A stretch of 32,276 nt of DNA from Comamonadaceae bacterium (lineage in GTDB: Bacteria; Pseudomonadota; Gammaproteobacteria; Burkholderiales; Burkholderiaceae_C): positions 1 to 32,276 of the forward strand of contig CANFPJ010000019.1 of assembly GCA_947448885.1 (NCBI GenBank), written 5' to 3'. Within the stretch, counting starts at the first letter, position 1. Each line of letters opens with the position of its first letter. A program made the translations under genes and the position numbers. This document shows positions 1-7,638 of this stretch, one piece after another. The notes below the pieces were generated by a model, which did not search any database, was not told the DNA's origin, and saw only the letters and a list, made by a program, of their open reading frames with translations.

Positions 1-1388
1 GCGCCAATCAGCGCGCCGGTGGGGGCCAGCATTTCGGGCATGCCCGGTCCCCCTTTGGGGCCCAAGTAGCGCAGCACCATCACGTCGCCGGCGTGGATCT
101 TGCCGTCCAAAATCGCTTTCAGCGCCGATTGCTCGTCGTCAAACACCCGCGCAGGGCCGGTGATGACGGGGTTTTTCAAGCCGGTGATTTTGGCCACCGC
201 GCCCTCGGGCGAAAGGTTGCCTTTCAAAATCGCCAAGTGGCCCTCGGCGTACATGGGCTTGTCGATGGGGCGAATCACGTCTTGGTCGGCGCGGGGAGCG
301 TCTGGAATATCGGCCAAGTTTTCTGCCACGGTTTTGCCGGTGATGGTCATGCAGTCGCCGTGCAGCAAACCGGCGTTGAGCAACACCTTCATCACTTGGG
401 GAATGCCACCGGCTTTGTGCAGGTCCACCGCCAGGTACTTGCCGCTGGGCTTCAAATCGCAAATGACGGGGATTTTGCGGCGCATGCGCTCGAAGTCGTC
501 AATCGTCCAGTCCACGCCAGCGGTGTGGGCGATGGCCAAAAAGTGCAACACCGCATTGGTCGAGCCACCGGTGGCCATGATCACCGCCACGGCGTTTTCA
601 ATCGCCTTTTTGGTCACGATGTCGCGGGGTTTGAGGTCTTTTTTGATCGCCTCGATCAGCACCTTGGCCGAGGCCTTGGCCGAGTTTTGCGTTTCGTCGT
701 GGGGATTGGCCATGGTCGACGAGTAGGGCAGGGACATGCCCAGCGCCTCGAAGGACGACGACATGGTGTTGGCCGTGTACATGCCGCCGCACGAGCCGGT
801 GCCGGGGATGGCGCGCATCTCAATCTCGCGCAGGTCGGCATCACTCAACTTGCCGGCAGCGTTTTCGCCCACGGCTTCGAAGACGCTCACGATGTTGAGG
901 TCTTTGCCCTTGTAGCTGCCAGGCAGGATGGTGCCGCCGTACACATAAATGGCTGGCACATTGGCGCGCAACATGCCCATCATGCCGCCGGGCATGTTTT
1001 TGTCGCAGCCGCCGACTACCACCACCCCGTCCATCCACTGGCCGCCCACGCAGGTTTCAATACAGTCAGAAATGACCTCACGGCTGACCAGCGAGTACTT
1101 CATGCCCTCGGTGCCCATGGCCATGCCGTCCGAAATGGTGGGCGTGCCAAAAATCTGCGCGTTGCCGCCCGCCTCTTCAATGCCCGCCACCGCCGCGTCG
1201 GCCAGCTTTTGCAAGCCGCTGTTGCACGGTGTGATGGTGCTGTGGCCATTGGCCACGCCCACCATGGGTTTGACAAAGTCGCCCTCTTGGTAGCCCATGG
1301 CGTAATACATGGAGCGGTTGGGCGCGCGCGATTTGCCCTCGGTGATGTTGGCAGAGCGGCGGTTGATTTTGATGGGAAAAGTGGCCAT
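1..1388 (-). CDS. ilvD: Dihydroxy-acid dehydratase, 3' end cut off by window
   Basis: IlvD dehydrates 2,3-dihydroxy-isovalerate and 2,3-dihydroxy-3-methylvalerate to the 2-keto acids that precede valine, leucine and isoleucine; it is a cytoplasmic Fe-S enzyme. The minus-strand frame starts with ATG at 1388 ([18 protein letters not shown]) and stays open to base 1, giving about 462 codons of a family that is usually about 560-620 residues long. Family signatures seen are the cysteine-bearing [13 protein letters not shown] and [15 protein letters not shown], the [15 protein letters not shown] block near the N-terminus, and [11 protein letters not shown]. The C-terminal quarter lies outside the window. 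No Shine-Dalgarno or clear promoter was found before the ATG. The gene is divergent from the toxin-antitoxin patch. Confidence in the identification is very high. Confidence 0.97.
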   Translation of the reverse strand, partial: MATFPIKINRRSANITEGKSRAPNRSMYYAMGYQEGDFVKPMVGVANGHSTITPCNSGLQKLADAAVAGIEEAGGNAQIFGTPTISDGMAMGTEGMKYSLVSREVISDCIETCVGGQWMDGVVVVGGCDKNMPGGMMGMLRANVPAIYVYGGTILPGSYKGKDLNIVSVFEAVGENAAGKLSDADLREIEMRAIPGTGSCGGMYTANTMSSSFEALGMSLPYSSTMANPHDETQNSAKASAKVLIEAIKKDLKPRDIVTKKAIENAVAVIMATGGSTNAVLHFLAIAHTAGVDWTIDDFERMRRKIPVICDLKPSGKYLAVDLHKAGGIPQVMKVLLNAGLLHGDCMTITGKTVAENLADIPDAPRADQDVIRPIDKPMYAEGHLAILKGNLSPEGAVAKITGLKNPVITGPARVFDDEQSALKAILDGKIHAGDVMVLRYLGPKGGPGMPEMLAPTGALIG

Positions 1389-1462
1389 GGTGTCTCAGGG
1401 TTTTGGGGAAAGCGGTTAGTTTAGCCGTGAGTCAATGGTGGGGGTCCATGATGTACTATTGC

Positions 1463-1477
1463 ATATAGTGCTATATT
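1463..1477 (+). promoter_or_regulatory. Inverted repeat and -10-like element before the HigB/HigA-type module
   Basis: ATATAG and CTATAT form a perfect 6-bp inverted repeat with a 2-base centre (1463-1476). It overlaps TATATT (1472-1477), a plausible -10 hexamer 8 bases before the ATG at 1486. Type II antitoxins with an HTH usually repress their own promoter by binding such repeats, so this is a reasonable autoregulatory operator. The -35 region is weak, and the operator role is inferred from position and symmetry only. Confidence 0.5.
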
Positions 1478-1541
1478 TAAGGCCCATGAAAACAAACGCG
1501 TTTTCAAGTTAAAAACCTTCGCGCGGTGGGCGAAAAAAATC

Positions 1542-1880
1542 TTGACTGATGAACAGCTATGCGCTGCAGCAAAAGAAATCCTTGCTGGCCAGTATGAGGC
1601 AGACCTCGGTGCTAGGGTATGTAAAAAACGCATCGCTGTGTCTGGACAGGGTAAGCGTGGCGCAACCCGAACGCTGGTTGCCAACACAAGCGCGCATGGT
1701 GTTTTTTTCATGGCGGGCCGCTCAAAAAGTGACCCGGGTACTGACTTTTCAGATGCATCGGTTGCACAGGCGCAACTGATTGCCAAGGATTTACAAGCAT
1801 CCACCATTCTTCAAATTGAAGATGCGATGCAAGACGGATACATAGAGGAAATTTGTCATGACTGCAAAGAAGAGGGTTGA
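1542..1880 (+). CDS. HigB/RelE-like type II toxin, apparent N-terminal frameshift
   Basis: The frame encodes a small basic protein of the RelE/ParE superfamily type (COG4737/HigB2-like), expected to cleave mRNA at the ribosome. Characteristic stretches are TDEQLCAAAKEI, YEADLG, CKKRIAVSGQGKRGATRTLVAN and VFFMAGRSKSDP. The start given is a TTG, but the frame is open further upstream and reads RVFKLKTFARWAKKILTDEQ, which is the normal N-terminus of the family. An ATG at 1486 lies in a different frame and stops at 1512; one more A in the AAAA run at 1489-1492 would join it as MKNKRVFKLKTF. The gene is therefore frameshifted, mis-sequenced, or translated from the weak TTG. Its 3' end overlaps the antitoxin gene by 23 bases, the usual toxin-first layout of HigBA modules. 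Confidence 0.72.
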   Translation: MTDEQLCAAAKEILAGQYEADLGARVCKKRIAVSGQGKRGATRTLVANTSAHGVFFMAGRSKSDPGTDFSDASVAQAQLIAKDLQASTILQIEDAMQDGYIEEICHDCKEEG

Positions 1881-2187
1881 CCGCGTTGCTGGCGAAATGA
1901 TTGAAATGGCCACGTTGCTGTCTAAGCGTGGCATTGTTTCCATGAAAAACTTGGAACAAATCAAGGCGCTGGGGACTGCCCCACCTGCTTACACTGCCGA
2001 ACGGGTGGCTGCGATTCGCACGAAAAAAGCCAAGATGAGCCAAGCAGTGTTTGCTGGTTTTCTGAATGTACGCCCGTCGACGATTCAAAAATGGGAATCT
2101 CCTGCTTCGGGCAAACATCCCGTTGGCGCTGCGGCCAAGCTGCTACAAATCATTGAGACCAAAGGGATCGATGCATTGGCATGTTGA
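1858..2187 (+). CDS. XRE-family HTH antitoxin (HigA-like)
   Basis: A 109-residue protein with a C-terminal helix-turn-helix: MSQAVFAGFLNVRPSTIQKWE is typical of the XRE/Cro class seen in HigA2-type antitoxins, where Q-A-V-F-A and T-I-Q-K-W-E form the two HTH helices. The N-terminal half (to about residue 45) would contact the toxin. ATG at 1858 lies inside the toxin frame and is preceded by AGAGGA, so translation is probably coupled. The expected roles are neutralising the upstream toxin and repressing the promoter that carries the inverted repeat at 1463-1476. The frame is intact although the toxin gene appears damaged, a common outcome because loss of the toxin is tolerated. Confidence 0.82.
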   Translation: MTAKKRVDRVAGEMIEMATLLSKRGIVSMKNLEQIKALGTAPPAYTAERVAAIRTKKAKMSQAVFAGFLNVRPSTIQKWESPASGKHPVGAAAKLLQIIETKGIDALAC

Positions 2188-2201
2188 GAATCGCCCCAAA
2201 A

Positions 2202-2270
2202 TCACAGCGAATCTGAAAATTCCTGAGCACGAACAATATCTGCACCCGATAGCCCGGGGAATTTAGGCAT
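2202..2270 (-). pseudogene. Truncated hicA toxin remnant
   Basis: On the minus strand an ATG at 2270 overlaps the last 8 bases of hicB and encodes MPKFPGLSGADIVRAQEF before diverging and stopping at 2202. The first 17 or so residues match the typical start of HicA toxins (MPK-PG-SG-DIVRALE--GF), and the overlap with hicB is the usual arrangement for hicB-hicA pairs. The double-stranded RNA-binding fold, including the catalytic GSH motif that normally follows, is missing. The homology breaks off at about 2220, some 30 bases beyond the 3' end of the higA-like gene, so the rest of hicA was deleted or replaced when the two modules became neighbours. The call rests on pattern recognition of a short peptide. 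Confidence 0.6.
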
Positions 2271-2466
2271 GGCTGACTTCAAATGTGGTCATCACAGGAT
2301 GATGATGAATTTTCATGGGGAATTCATCTAAGTAAAGGCTCGTCGCTTCTTTGAGGTTTTGGATGGCTTCTTGAAAGGTTTCGCCTTGGGTGGTGGTGCC
2401 TGTTTCTGGGTTCAAGGCGATGAACCCTCCATCTTCAGCCTCGGTGATGACTGCAGTAAGTAACAT
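2263..2466 (-). CDS. HicB-family antitoxin, orphaned
   Basis: A 67-residue protein with the partial RNase H-like fold of HicB: LTAVITEAEDGGFIALNPE, TTQGETFQEAIQNLKEATSLYLDE. The ATG at 2466 is preceded by GGAGCACTTTTG, a GGAG Shine-Dalgarno at 8-base spacing, and is preferred over a frame extension to 2538 that adds 24 residues unlike the family. HicB proteins neutralise the HicA mRNA interferase. Here the partner is reduced to a stub that overlaps this stop codon, so the protein is probably an orphan antitoxin, or it may cross-protect against a HicA encoded elsewhere. It has no fused DNA-binding domain within its 67 residues. Confidence 0.8.
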   Translation of the reverse strand: MLLTAVITEAEDGGFIALNPETGTTTQGETFQEAIQNLKEATSLYLDEFPMKIHHHPVMTTFEVSHA

Positions 2467-2774
2467 CAAAAGTGCTCCGGTGGATGTGGATGGAATGCGT
2501 TCATTTTTGCATGAATCGCTTGTGGACAACTGATTCATGTTTGAGGTGCTGACTCAATGCCCCCAACTTTTTATTCGGCTTCGCCAAATCGCTCTCCAAA
2601 AGCATCCGAACACAGCGAGTCAACATCAGCGAATTGGCCGGGATGGAAAAAAACGAACGCGCCCTGCGACCCATCGCCGAAGCTGAAAGCCATCAAATCA
2701 TGGCTTCAAAAAACAGTGCGAGGCGCTTGCTTCGCAGCAATACAGGCCAGCGGATGGGCCTAAAAGTATCGGAT
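2467..2774. other. Gene-poor spacer between hicB and the fimbrial adhesin
   Basis: No convincing gene was found in this 308-base stretch. The plus strand has an open frame from about 2570 to 2774 reading FGFAKSLSKSIRTQ, then ISELAGMEKNERALRPIAEA, that continues antisense into the adhesin gene. It has no Shine-Dalgarno sequence, and I do not recognise the peptide. It could be the remains of another accessory gene, but codon use gives no clear support. Confidence 0.4.
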
Positions 2775-3788
2775 TTACTGGAAACCGATCAATATCGTGA
2801 TGCTGGTCGCCGCCGCACCAGGTGTGATGGTTGCCAGGGTTTTGGCGTACTGGACCTTAAAAGTTTTGCTGATGCTTTGCGATTGGGTTGGTGTGTTGAA
2901 ACCATAAACGGCACCGGTTATGGGGGTGTTGTGTCTGACAGCACTGCCGTCGGGGGCCAGCACCCGAAAGCCAAAACCCAGGTCATCTGTGGCAAGGGCG
3001 GTACGAGAAATAGAAATTGAATTTGCTGTAAGTGGTCTGGTGAATTGAAAAGTAGGTATGAGATTGGAGGCTATTGCCAAGGCATTGGGGGGACAGTTGA
3101 TTGAAAGATTGAATGTCTTTTCTCCTGCTGTGCTGAAGGTGCCAGCCGCGCCCGGAAGTTCCGTTGGTTTGATATTGCTCAGGATCAGATTTGAAGGGTC
3201 AATGGTGGTGCTGCAAGTGGGTGCTGTTGATACGGGAACTTTGACTTCTGGGTAATTGCCATTGGTCAAGTGAGTTAGTAAAACTTGTTTATCAGCGAAC
3301 GTGGTTAGTTTGGGGGTAAAAAAAGCAACATCTGTTGTTGTGGCGGTGCTTTTGCCTTCTAAAAAAAACACAACATCAAATTGAACTGTGACATTAGCAC
3401 AGCCCCTAGCCCCTATATTGTTGTAATTAAAAACTGTAGTTCCGCTCCCAGAAACACCACAGGATGCTCCAGGGTTGCTTCGGGCTATAAAAATTGTTTT
3501 ACCGAAGTCTACGGTCAAACCATTTTTGGTAATAACAGTAGGCCCACCTGCTCCATTAAATATCGGAACAGTTGGGGTGGGCAAGATAGAGCAACCTGCC
3601 TCCAATCCATTCAGCGTGATTGAGGTCCTCAGAACCACCTTGGTTACATTCCCTGTATTGCCCACGATAGAAATGGTTCCGCCGCCCCAGGAACTGTTGC
3701 ATATGGTTACCCCTTGTGAGTGGCTGAGGATGGGGAGCACGCTCAACAACATGAGTAATAAAAATTTGTAACCAAGTTTGTATGGCAT
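2775..3788 (-). CDS. Two-domain fimbrial tip adhesin (FimH-like organisation)
   Basis: The last gene of the chaperone-usher operon, starting 10 bases after the usher stop. The product has 337 residues, with a signal peptide (about 1-25, ending near SHSQG), an N-terminal domain with several cysteines (about 26-185) and a C-terminal pilin-like domain (about 190-337). The pilin domain starts CSTTIDPSNLILSNI, has a second cysteine in SINCPP, and ends in the strand SITILIGFQ, as expected for a subunit that completes its fold with a chaperone strand. Length and layout fit tip adhesins, which bind a host or surface receptor. The receptor cannot be predicted, because the N-terminal domain resembles no specific lectin I can name. 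The gene is visibly richer in A+T than the usher next to it. Confidence 0.8.
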   Translation of the reverse strand: MPYKLGYKFLLLMLLSVLPILSHSQGVTICNSSWGGGTISIVGNTGNVTKVVLRTSITLNGLEAGCSILPTPTVPIFNGAGGPTVITKNGLTVDFGKTIFIARSNPGASCGVSGSGTTVFNYNNIGARGCANVTVQFDVVFFLEGKSTATTTDVAFFTPKLTTFADKQVLLTHLTNGNYPEVKVPVSTAPTCSTTIDPSNLILSNIKPTELPGAAGTFSTAGEKTFNLSINCPPNALAIASNLIPTFQFTRPLTANSISISRTALATDDLGFGFRVLAPDGSAVRHNTPITGAVYGFNTPTQSQSISKTFKVQYAKTLATITPGAAATSITILIGFQ

Positions 3789-3798
3789 TTCTCAAATC

Positions 3799-6714
3799 CT
3801 ATTCGTTGGATTTAACAGTTTTAGACCCGGATTCACCTACATCACAACGCAGTTTCAAATTGGTAAATCCTGTGGCATTGGCCATTTGTTTCTCGTCCAA
3901 GGCATAAGCCAGCCAGCAGGTTTCTTCGGGTTTGTCGCCCCACACCACTTTCAGGCGGTCTTTGTTGGTTTGCACCCGCACCAAGGCACGGCTGCCTTGG
4001 CCCACGGTGCCCACCTCGTTGCCAGCGGCGTCGCTCACGGTGGCACCAATGGGCACCCGGGCGCCGCTGCTGGCTTGCAACACAATCAACAAAGGCCGCC
4101 CTGAGTTGGCGCTGAACTTCAGGCGCACGATAGACCCCTCCACCGGCGCCACTTTTTGGCTGGCGTTTTCCACCTCCAACTCGTTGGAGGCACCCTCTAG
4201 GCTGATTTGGACATCGTTCAGGTAATAAGGCGAGAGGTAAGGCACCACGCCATAGCCCCGGCTGTTGATGCGGGCTTGGCTGCCCAGCACCCCCGCGCCT
4301 TCGCCCTTGGGCACTTCGACAATGGCAAAGGTGTCGCCCAAGGTCGGCGCCAATATCAAGCCGCCGCCGTGCACCACCAAGCCGCCGCTGGCCGACATGC
4401 CCGATTGTTCGCTGCCGGTGTTGCTGGTGGAGTAGCTGGCGCTTGCATTGCCGTAAGCGTGTTGCCGGCTGATGGACGCGCTGGTGCTGCTGTTGGCGCC
4501 GGTTTGCGACTGGTTCAGGTTAAAGCCCACTTGGCTGTCCTGGTGAAATCCGTTGAACGACAGCGATTGGGTCGGCGTCATGCTGCCAAACTGGTTTTGG
4601 CTGGCGCGCACGCTGCCCCGCATGCTGCCCACACCCAGGGGGATGGAGGCCGACACGCTCGTGCTCTCCAGCGGTTTGCGCCCATCGGCGTAGGTGGTTT
4701 GGTCCACGCTGAAAAACAAACTCATGGCCCTGGTGTAAACGCTGTAAGACAAGCGGTATTGGTGGGTTTGGGTGTTGTCGGTCCAGGTGTTTTGCTCCAC
4801 CGCCCCCAAAGACACAGCGCCCCATTGGCCCAGGTTCAGGCCCAGGCTGACAAACAGGCTGTTTTTGGGGCTCAAGGGGTTGTAGGGGTCGGCGTTGCTG
4901 TTGGTCAAGGCGGTGATGGGCGACAAATAACCCAGGCTTTGCCCGCTGATGCCGGCATACACATTCACCGGGCCCAGCGCTGGTGCCACGTAGTTCACCG
5001 CGTAAGACTGGCCCGCGCTGGGCACGGCGCCCAGCCCTTGCGACTGCAAGCGGTTGAAGGCCACCGTGCCCCAGGCCTGGTTGAAGGCGGCTTGCAAGCC
5101 GATGTTGTTGTAGTTGGTGGTGGTCAGCCACTCCACGCCGGGCGTGGGCCAGCCGTCCAGACCGTAGCGCAAAAAGGCTTGCAGCACCGGTGTTTCGGTG
5201 ACGTTGCCGGCGTTGCGAAAGTTGCCCGTTGACAAGCTGTAGCGGTAAGAGCCGGGTTTGAGCTTGCCCGCGCTCAGGCTGTAGGGCACTAAAAAACTTT
5301 GCACCGTGCCGTCGGCTTCGGTGACTTGCACTTGCAAGTCGCCCACTGCCGCTGGGGGATTGAGGTCGGCAAATTCAAACGGGCCAGGGGGCACGGTTTG
5401 CTCAAAAAACACCGCGTTGTTTTGCAGCACCCGCACCCGCGCGTTGCTGCGGGCCACGCCGCGCACCACCGGGCGAAAGACGCGCTCGTCGTCGCCCATC
5501 AGGCCTTCTTCGGAGGACAGGCGCAACCCGCGCACCGGCACGCTGCCCACAATGGGGCTGGTGCTGACAATTTCGCCCAAGGCCAGGGTGGCGCGCCAGT
5601 CTATGAGGGGGCGGCGCACATAGGTTTCGCCCGCCACATATTGCTGAACGCTGCCCGCCCCCTCGGTGTTGCTGTGGCTGAGGTAGCTGGTGTGACGCAC
5701 CTGCCAGCCTTGCAAATTGATGCCCGAGTTCAGTCCCAAAAACGACGAACTCGATTGCGCGGCTTGAAAATAGTTGAAGTTGTAATTGGCGTAGCCCGCG
5801 TTTTCGCCGCGGGTGAGCAAGCCCGTTGGCACCGCGTTGAGCGCGCGCCGGCTCAAAAAGGCCTGCGGGATGGTCAGGCTCAGGCGCAGCTCGGAGGGGT
5901 CGTAATCCTCCAGCGCCCCAGCCACCCATTGGTCGATGTACAGGCAGGGCGATGGGGCGCTGGACTTGGCGTCGGCCTTGGTTTGGTTCAGTTGCACCCC
6001 AGCGGGGCTGATGTGCTCGGGTTTGACGCCAAGTTGCACAAACAGCTCGGGCGTGATGCAAGCGCGCGCGCCGCCGCCACCGGGCGGGGCGGTGAAGTTC
6101 ACCAGGGTTTTGGTCACCAAACTGTCGTTGCGATAAACGTCCACATCGAAGTTGCCCGGGCGCGCCCGGCCGAGTTGGTTCACCGCATTGCGGTCCAGGT
6201 TGCGAAAGGCTTTGCCGCGCAAAAAGTCGGTGTCGAATTCAAACTCGCCGTCATCGGCGGCGGGTTTGGGGGCCAGGGGCGGTGCTTGGGGCACGGGCAC
6301 CGGGGCCATCAGCTCGGGCCGTTGGCTGCTGAGCACTTGTTTTTGTTGCGGCAGCAGGGGCAGTTGTATCGCCCCATCGGCTTGCTGCGGGGTGCGCAGG
6401 CGCAGGCTGACCGGGCTGATGGGGTTGAAGGGGCGCAGGTCGTCGATCAAAAAGGGCCCCTCGCTGAGCCGTTGCTCAAAAAACACCAGCCCGTTTTGCG
6501 TCAACTCCACCACCTGGCCCTGAAAGGCCTGTCCTTGCAAGCGCAGCACCACCCCCGTGCTGGGTCCGGGTTGGTGGGTGCTGATCTCGACGCGGGCGCG
6601 CATGCCCAGGGGTTGGTTGTCCAGGCTGGTGTCGGCGGCCTGCGCCCACGGCGCGCTGCTGGCCAATGTCCACAGCGCACACCAAGCCCCGGCTGTTTTG
6701 GCAACAGACCCCAT
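3799..6714 (-). CDS. Fimbrial outer-membrane usher with extra N-terminal plug-like domain
   Basis: A FimD/PapC-type usher, the 24-strand outer-membrane pore that collects chaperone-subunit complexes and secretes the growing fimbria. From ATG 6714 (971 residues) the order is: signal peptide to about residue 26 (PWAQA/ADTS); an extra domain at about 54-128; a Pro-rich linker at about 134-154; the canonical periplasmic N-terminal domain starting FEFDTDFLRG and including GNFDVDVYRND; the beta-barrel; the plug domain at about 411-482 (VRVLQNNAVFFEQTVPPGPF); and C-terminal domains with a cysteine pair (EETCWLAY and LKLRC). The extra domain contains VELTQNGLVFFEQRLSEGPF and looks like a second plug copy. 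A TTG at 6726 is an alternative start in the same frame. The chaperone stop is 32 bases upstream; no strong Shine-Dalgarno is visible. Confidence 0.93.
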   Translation of the reverse strand: MGSVAKTAGAWCALWTLASSAPWAQAADTSLDNQPLGMRARVEISTHQPGPSTGVVLRLQGQAFQGQVVELTQNGLVFFEQRLSEGPFLIDDLRPFNPISPVSLRLRTPQQADGAIQLPLLPQQKQVLSSQRPELMAPVPVPQAPPLAPKPAADDGEFEFDTDFLRGKAFRNLDRNAVNQLGRARPGNFDVDVYRNDSLVTKTLVNFTAPPGGGGARACITPELFVQLGVKPEHISPAGVQLNQTKADAKSSAPSPCLYIDQWVAGALEDYDPSELRLSLTIPQAFLSRRALNAVPTGLLTRGENAGYANYNFNYFQAAQSSSSFLGLNSGINLQGWQVRHTSYLSHSNTEGAGSVQQYVAGETYVRRPLIDWRATLALGEIVSTSPIVGSVPVRGLRLSSEEGLMGDDERVFRPVVRGVARSNARVRVLQNNAVFFEQTVPPGPFEFADLNPPAAVGDLQVQVTEADGTVQSFLVPYSLSAGKLKPGSYRYSLSTGNFRNAGNVTETPVLQAFLRYGLDGWPTPGVEWLTTTNYNNIGLQAAFNQAWGTVAFNRLQSQGLGAVPSAGQSYAVNYVAPALGPVNVYAGISGQSLGYLSPITALTNSNADPYNPLSPKNSLFVSLGLNLGQWGAVSLGAVEQNTWTDNTQTHQYRLSYSVYTRAMSLFFSVDQTTYADGRKPLESTSVSASIPLGVGSMRGSVRASQNQFGSMTPTQSLSFNGFHQDSQVGFNLNQSQTGANSSTSASISRQHAYGNASASYSTSNTGSEQSGMSASGGLVVHGGGLILAPTLGDTFAIVEVPKGEGAGVLGSQARINSRGYGVVPYLSPYYLNDVQISLEGASNELEVENASQKVAPVEGSIVRLKFSANSGRPLLIVLQASSGARVPIGATVSDAAGNEVGTVGQGSRALVRVQTNKDRLKVVWGDKPEETCWLAYALDEKQMANATGFTNLKLRCDVGESGSKTVKSNE

Positions 6715-6746
6715 GGTGGTGGTCAAAACAGTGCAGTCGGGGGGGA

Positions 6747-7574
6747 TCAGGGGCCGGGGGTGAGGGCAAACTCAACCGGTATGGGGCCACCGTAGTCGCT
6801 GACAAACTCCACCTTGATTTGCTTATGGTCTGGGGTGAATTTGCCCACCTCGCCCAGCAGCACCGTGCCCTTGCCCATGGGGGGCAACATGCCGCCATCG
6901 AAAGTCGACGAAAAAGTACCGCCTTGGCCCAGGCTCACGTTGAAAAACGACATGTGGTATGGCGTGGGGTTGGTGCCCTCGGCGACCCAATTGCCGTCTT
7001 TTTGGGTGATCTTCCAGGTCGATTTGTTCATCATGTCGTTGGGGTCGCCGCGCAAAGCCTTGGGCCGGAAAAACACCTTGATGCGGGTGCGCACCGCAAA
7101 CACCAGCTTGTTTTCTTCGGCCGACTTTTGCGGCACCTCAAGCATGTTGAAGTAAAAAACGCTTTCACGGTCGACGGGCAAGGGCTCGCCGGTGTAGACC
7201 AAGCGCACCACCTGGGCACCGTCGGCGCGCAGACGGGCCACCGGTGGCGAGAGGTTGAAGGGCGTGACCGAGTCTTCGGGCGACGAGGCCGCGTTGCCGT
7301 CGTCAAGCCACATTTGCACAAAGGCGGGTTTGTCTTTGGACACATTGGTGATCCTGAACGTCACCTCACGCCGCGCTTCGGGGTAAATGACGCGGGTGGT
7401 GTCAATGATCATGTCGGCCTGAGCACCTGCCCAGGCCCACAGGCAGGGCAGCACCAACCAGGCCGGATGCAGGCGGCGCAAAGTGGCCAGCCAGCGCCGG
7501 GACGGCTGGGCGAGGGTGAGCAAGGCTTGGAGCAGGGCGCGGGTCAGGTTGGGGGTGAAGCTGGGGTACATCAT
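6747..7574 (-). CDS. Periplasmic fimbrial chaperone (PapD/FimC family)
   Basis: This periplasmic chaperone donates a strand to immature pilins and delivers them to the usher. The 275-residue product starts at ATG 7574, preceded by GAGAAG; a second ATG follows at once (7571). A long basic N-terminus and hydrophobic segment end near GAQADM, so the mature protein starts around residue 53. Family features are the early arginine in IDTTRVIYPEARREVTFRITN, the F1-strand signature VFYFNMLEVPQ, the conserved lysine in RTRIKVFFRPKAL, and a second domain with NPTPYHMSFFNVSLG and MLPPMGKG. The short F1-G1 connection (QKSAEENKL) puts it in the FGS class that assembles rigid fimbriae. The signal region is unusually long, about 50 residues. 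Confidence 0.93.
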   Translation of the reverse strand: MMYPSFTPNLTRALLQALLTLAQPSRRWLATLRRLHPAWLVLPCLWAWAGAQADMIIDTTRVIYPEARREVTFRITNVSKDKPAFVQMWLDDGNAASSPEDSVTPFNLSPPVARLRADGAQVVRLVYTGEPLPVDRESVFYFNMLEVPQKSAEENKLVFAVRTRIKVFFRPKALRGDPNDMMNKSTWKITQKDGNWVAEGTNPTPYHMSFFNVSLGQGGTFSSTFDGGMLPPMGKGTVLLGEVGKFTPDHKQIKVEFVSDYGGPIPVEFALTPGP

Positions 7575-7638
7575 GGTCTTCTCGGTGGTTGAAGTGGCCC
7601 GCCCCAACCAGAAGAACCGTTTCGCGCCTGCCAGGGGC

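Noticed and set aside
93-1424. Long plus-strand open frame of 443 codons antisense to ilvD
   Set aside because: Its product is rich in Gly, His, Val and Arg in the way antisense frames of GC-rich genes are, and it lies fully opposite a well-supported ilvD.
5299-6795. Plus-strand open frame of 498 codons opposite the usher
   Set aside because: It is the antisense frame of the usher; no family pattern or ribosome site was seen.
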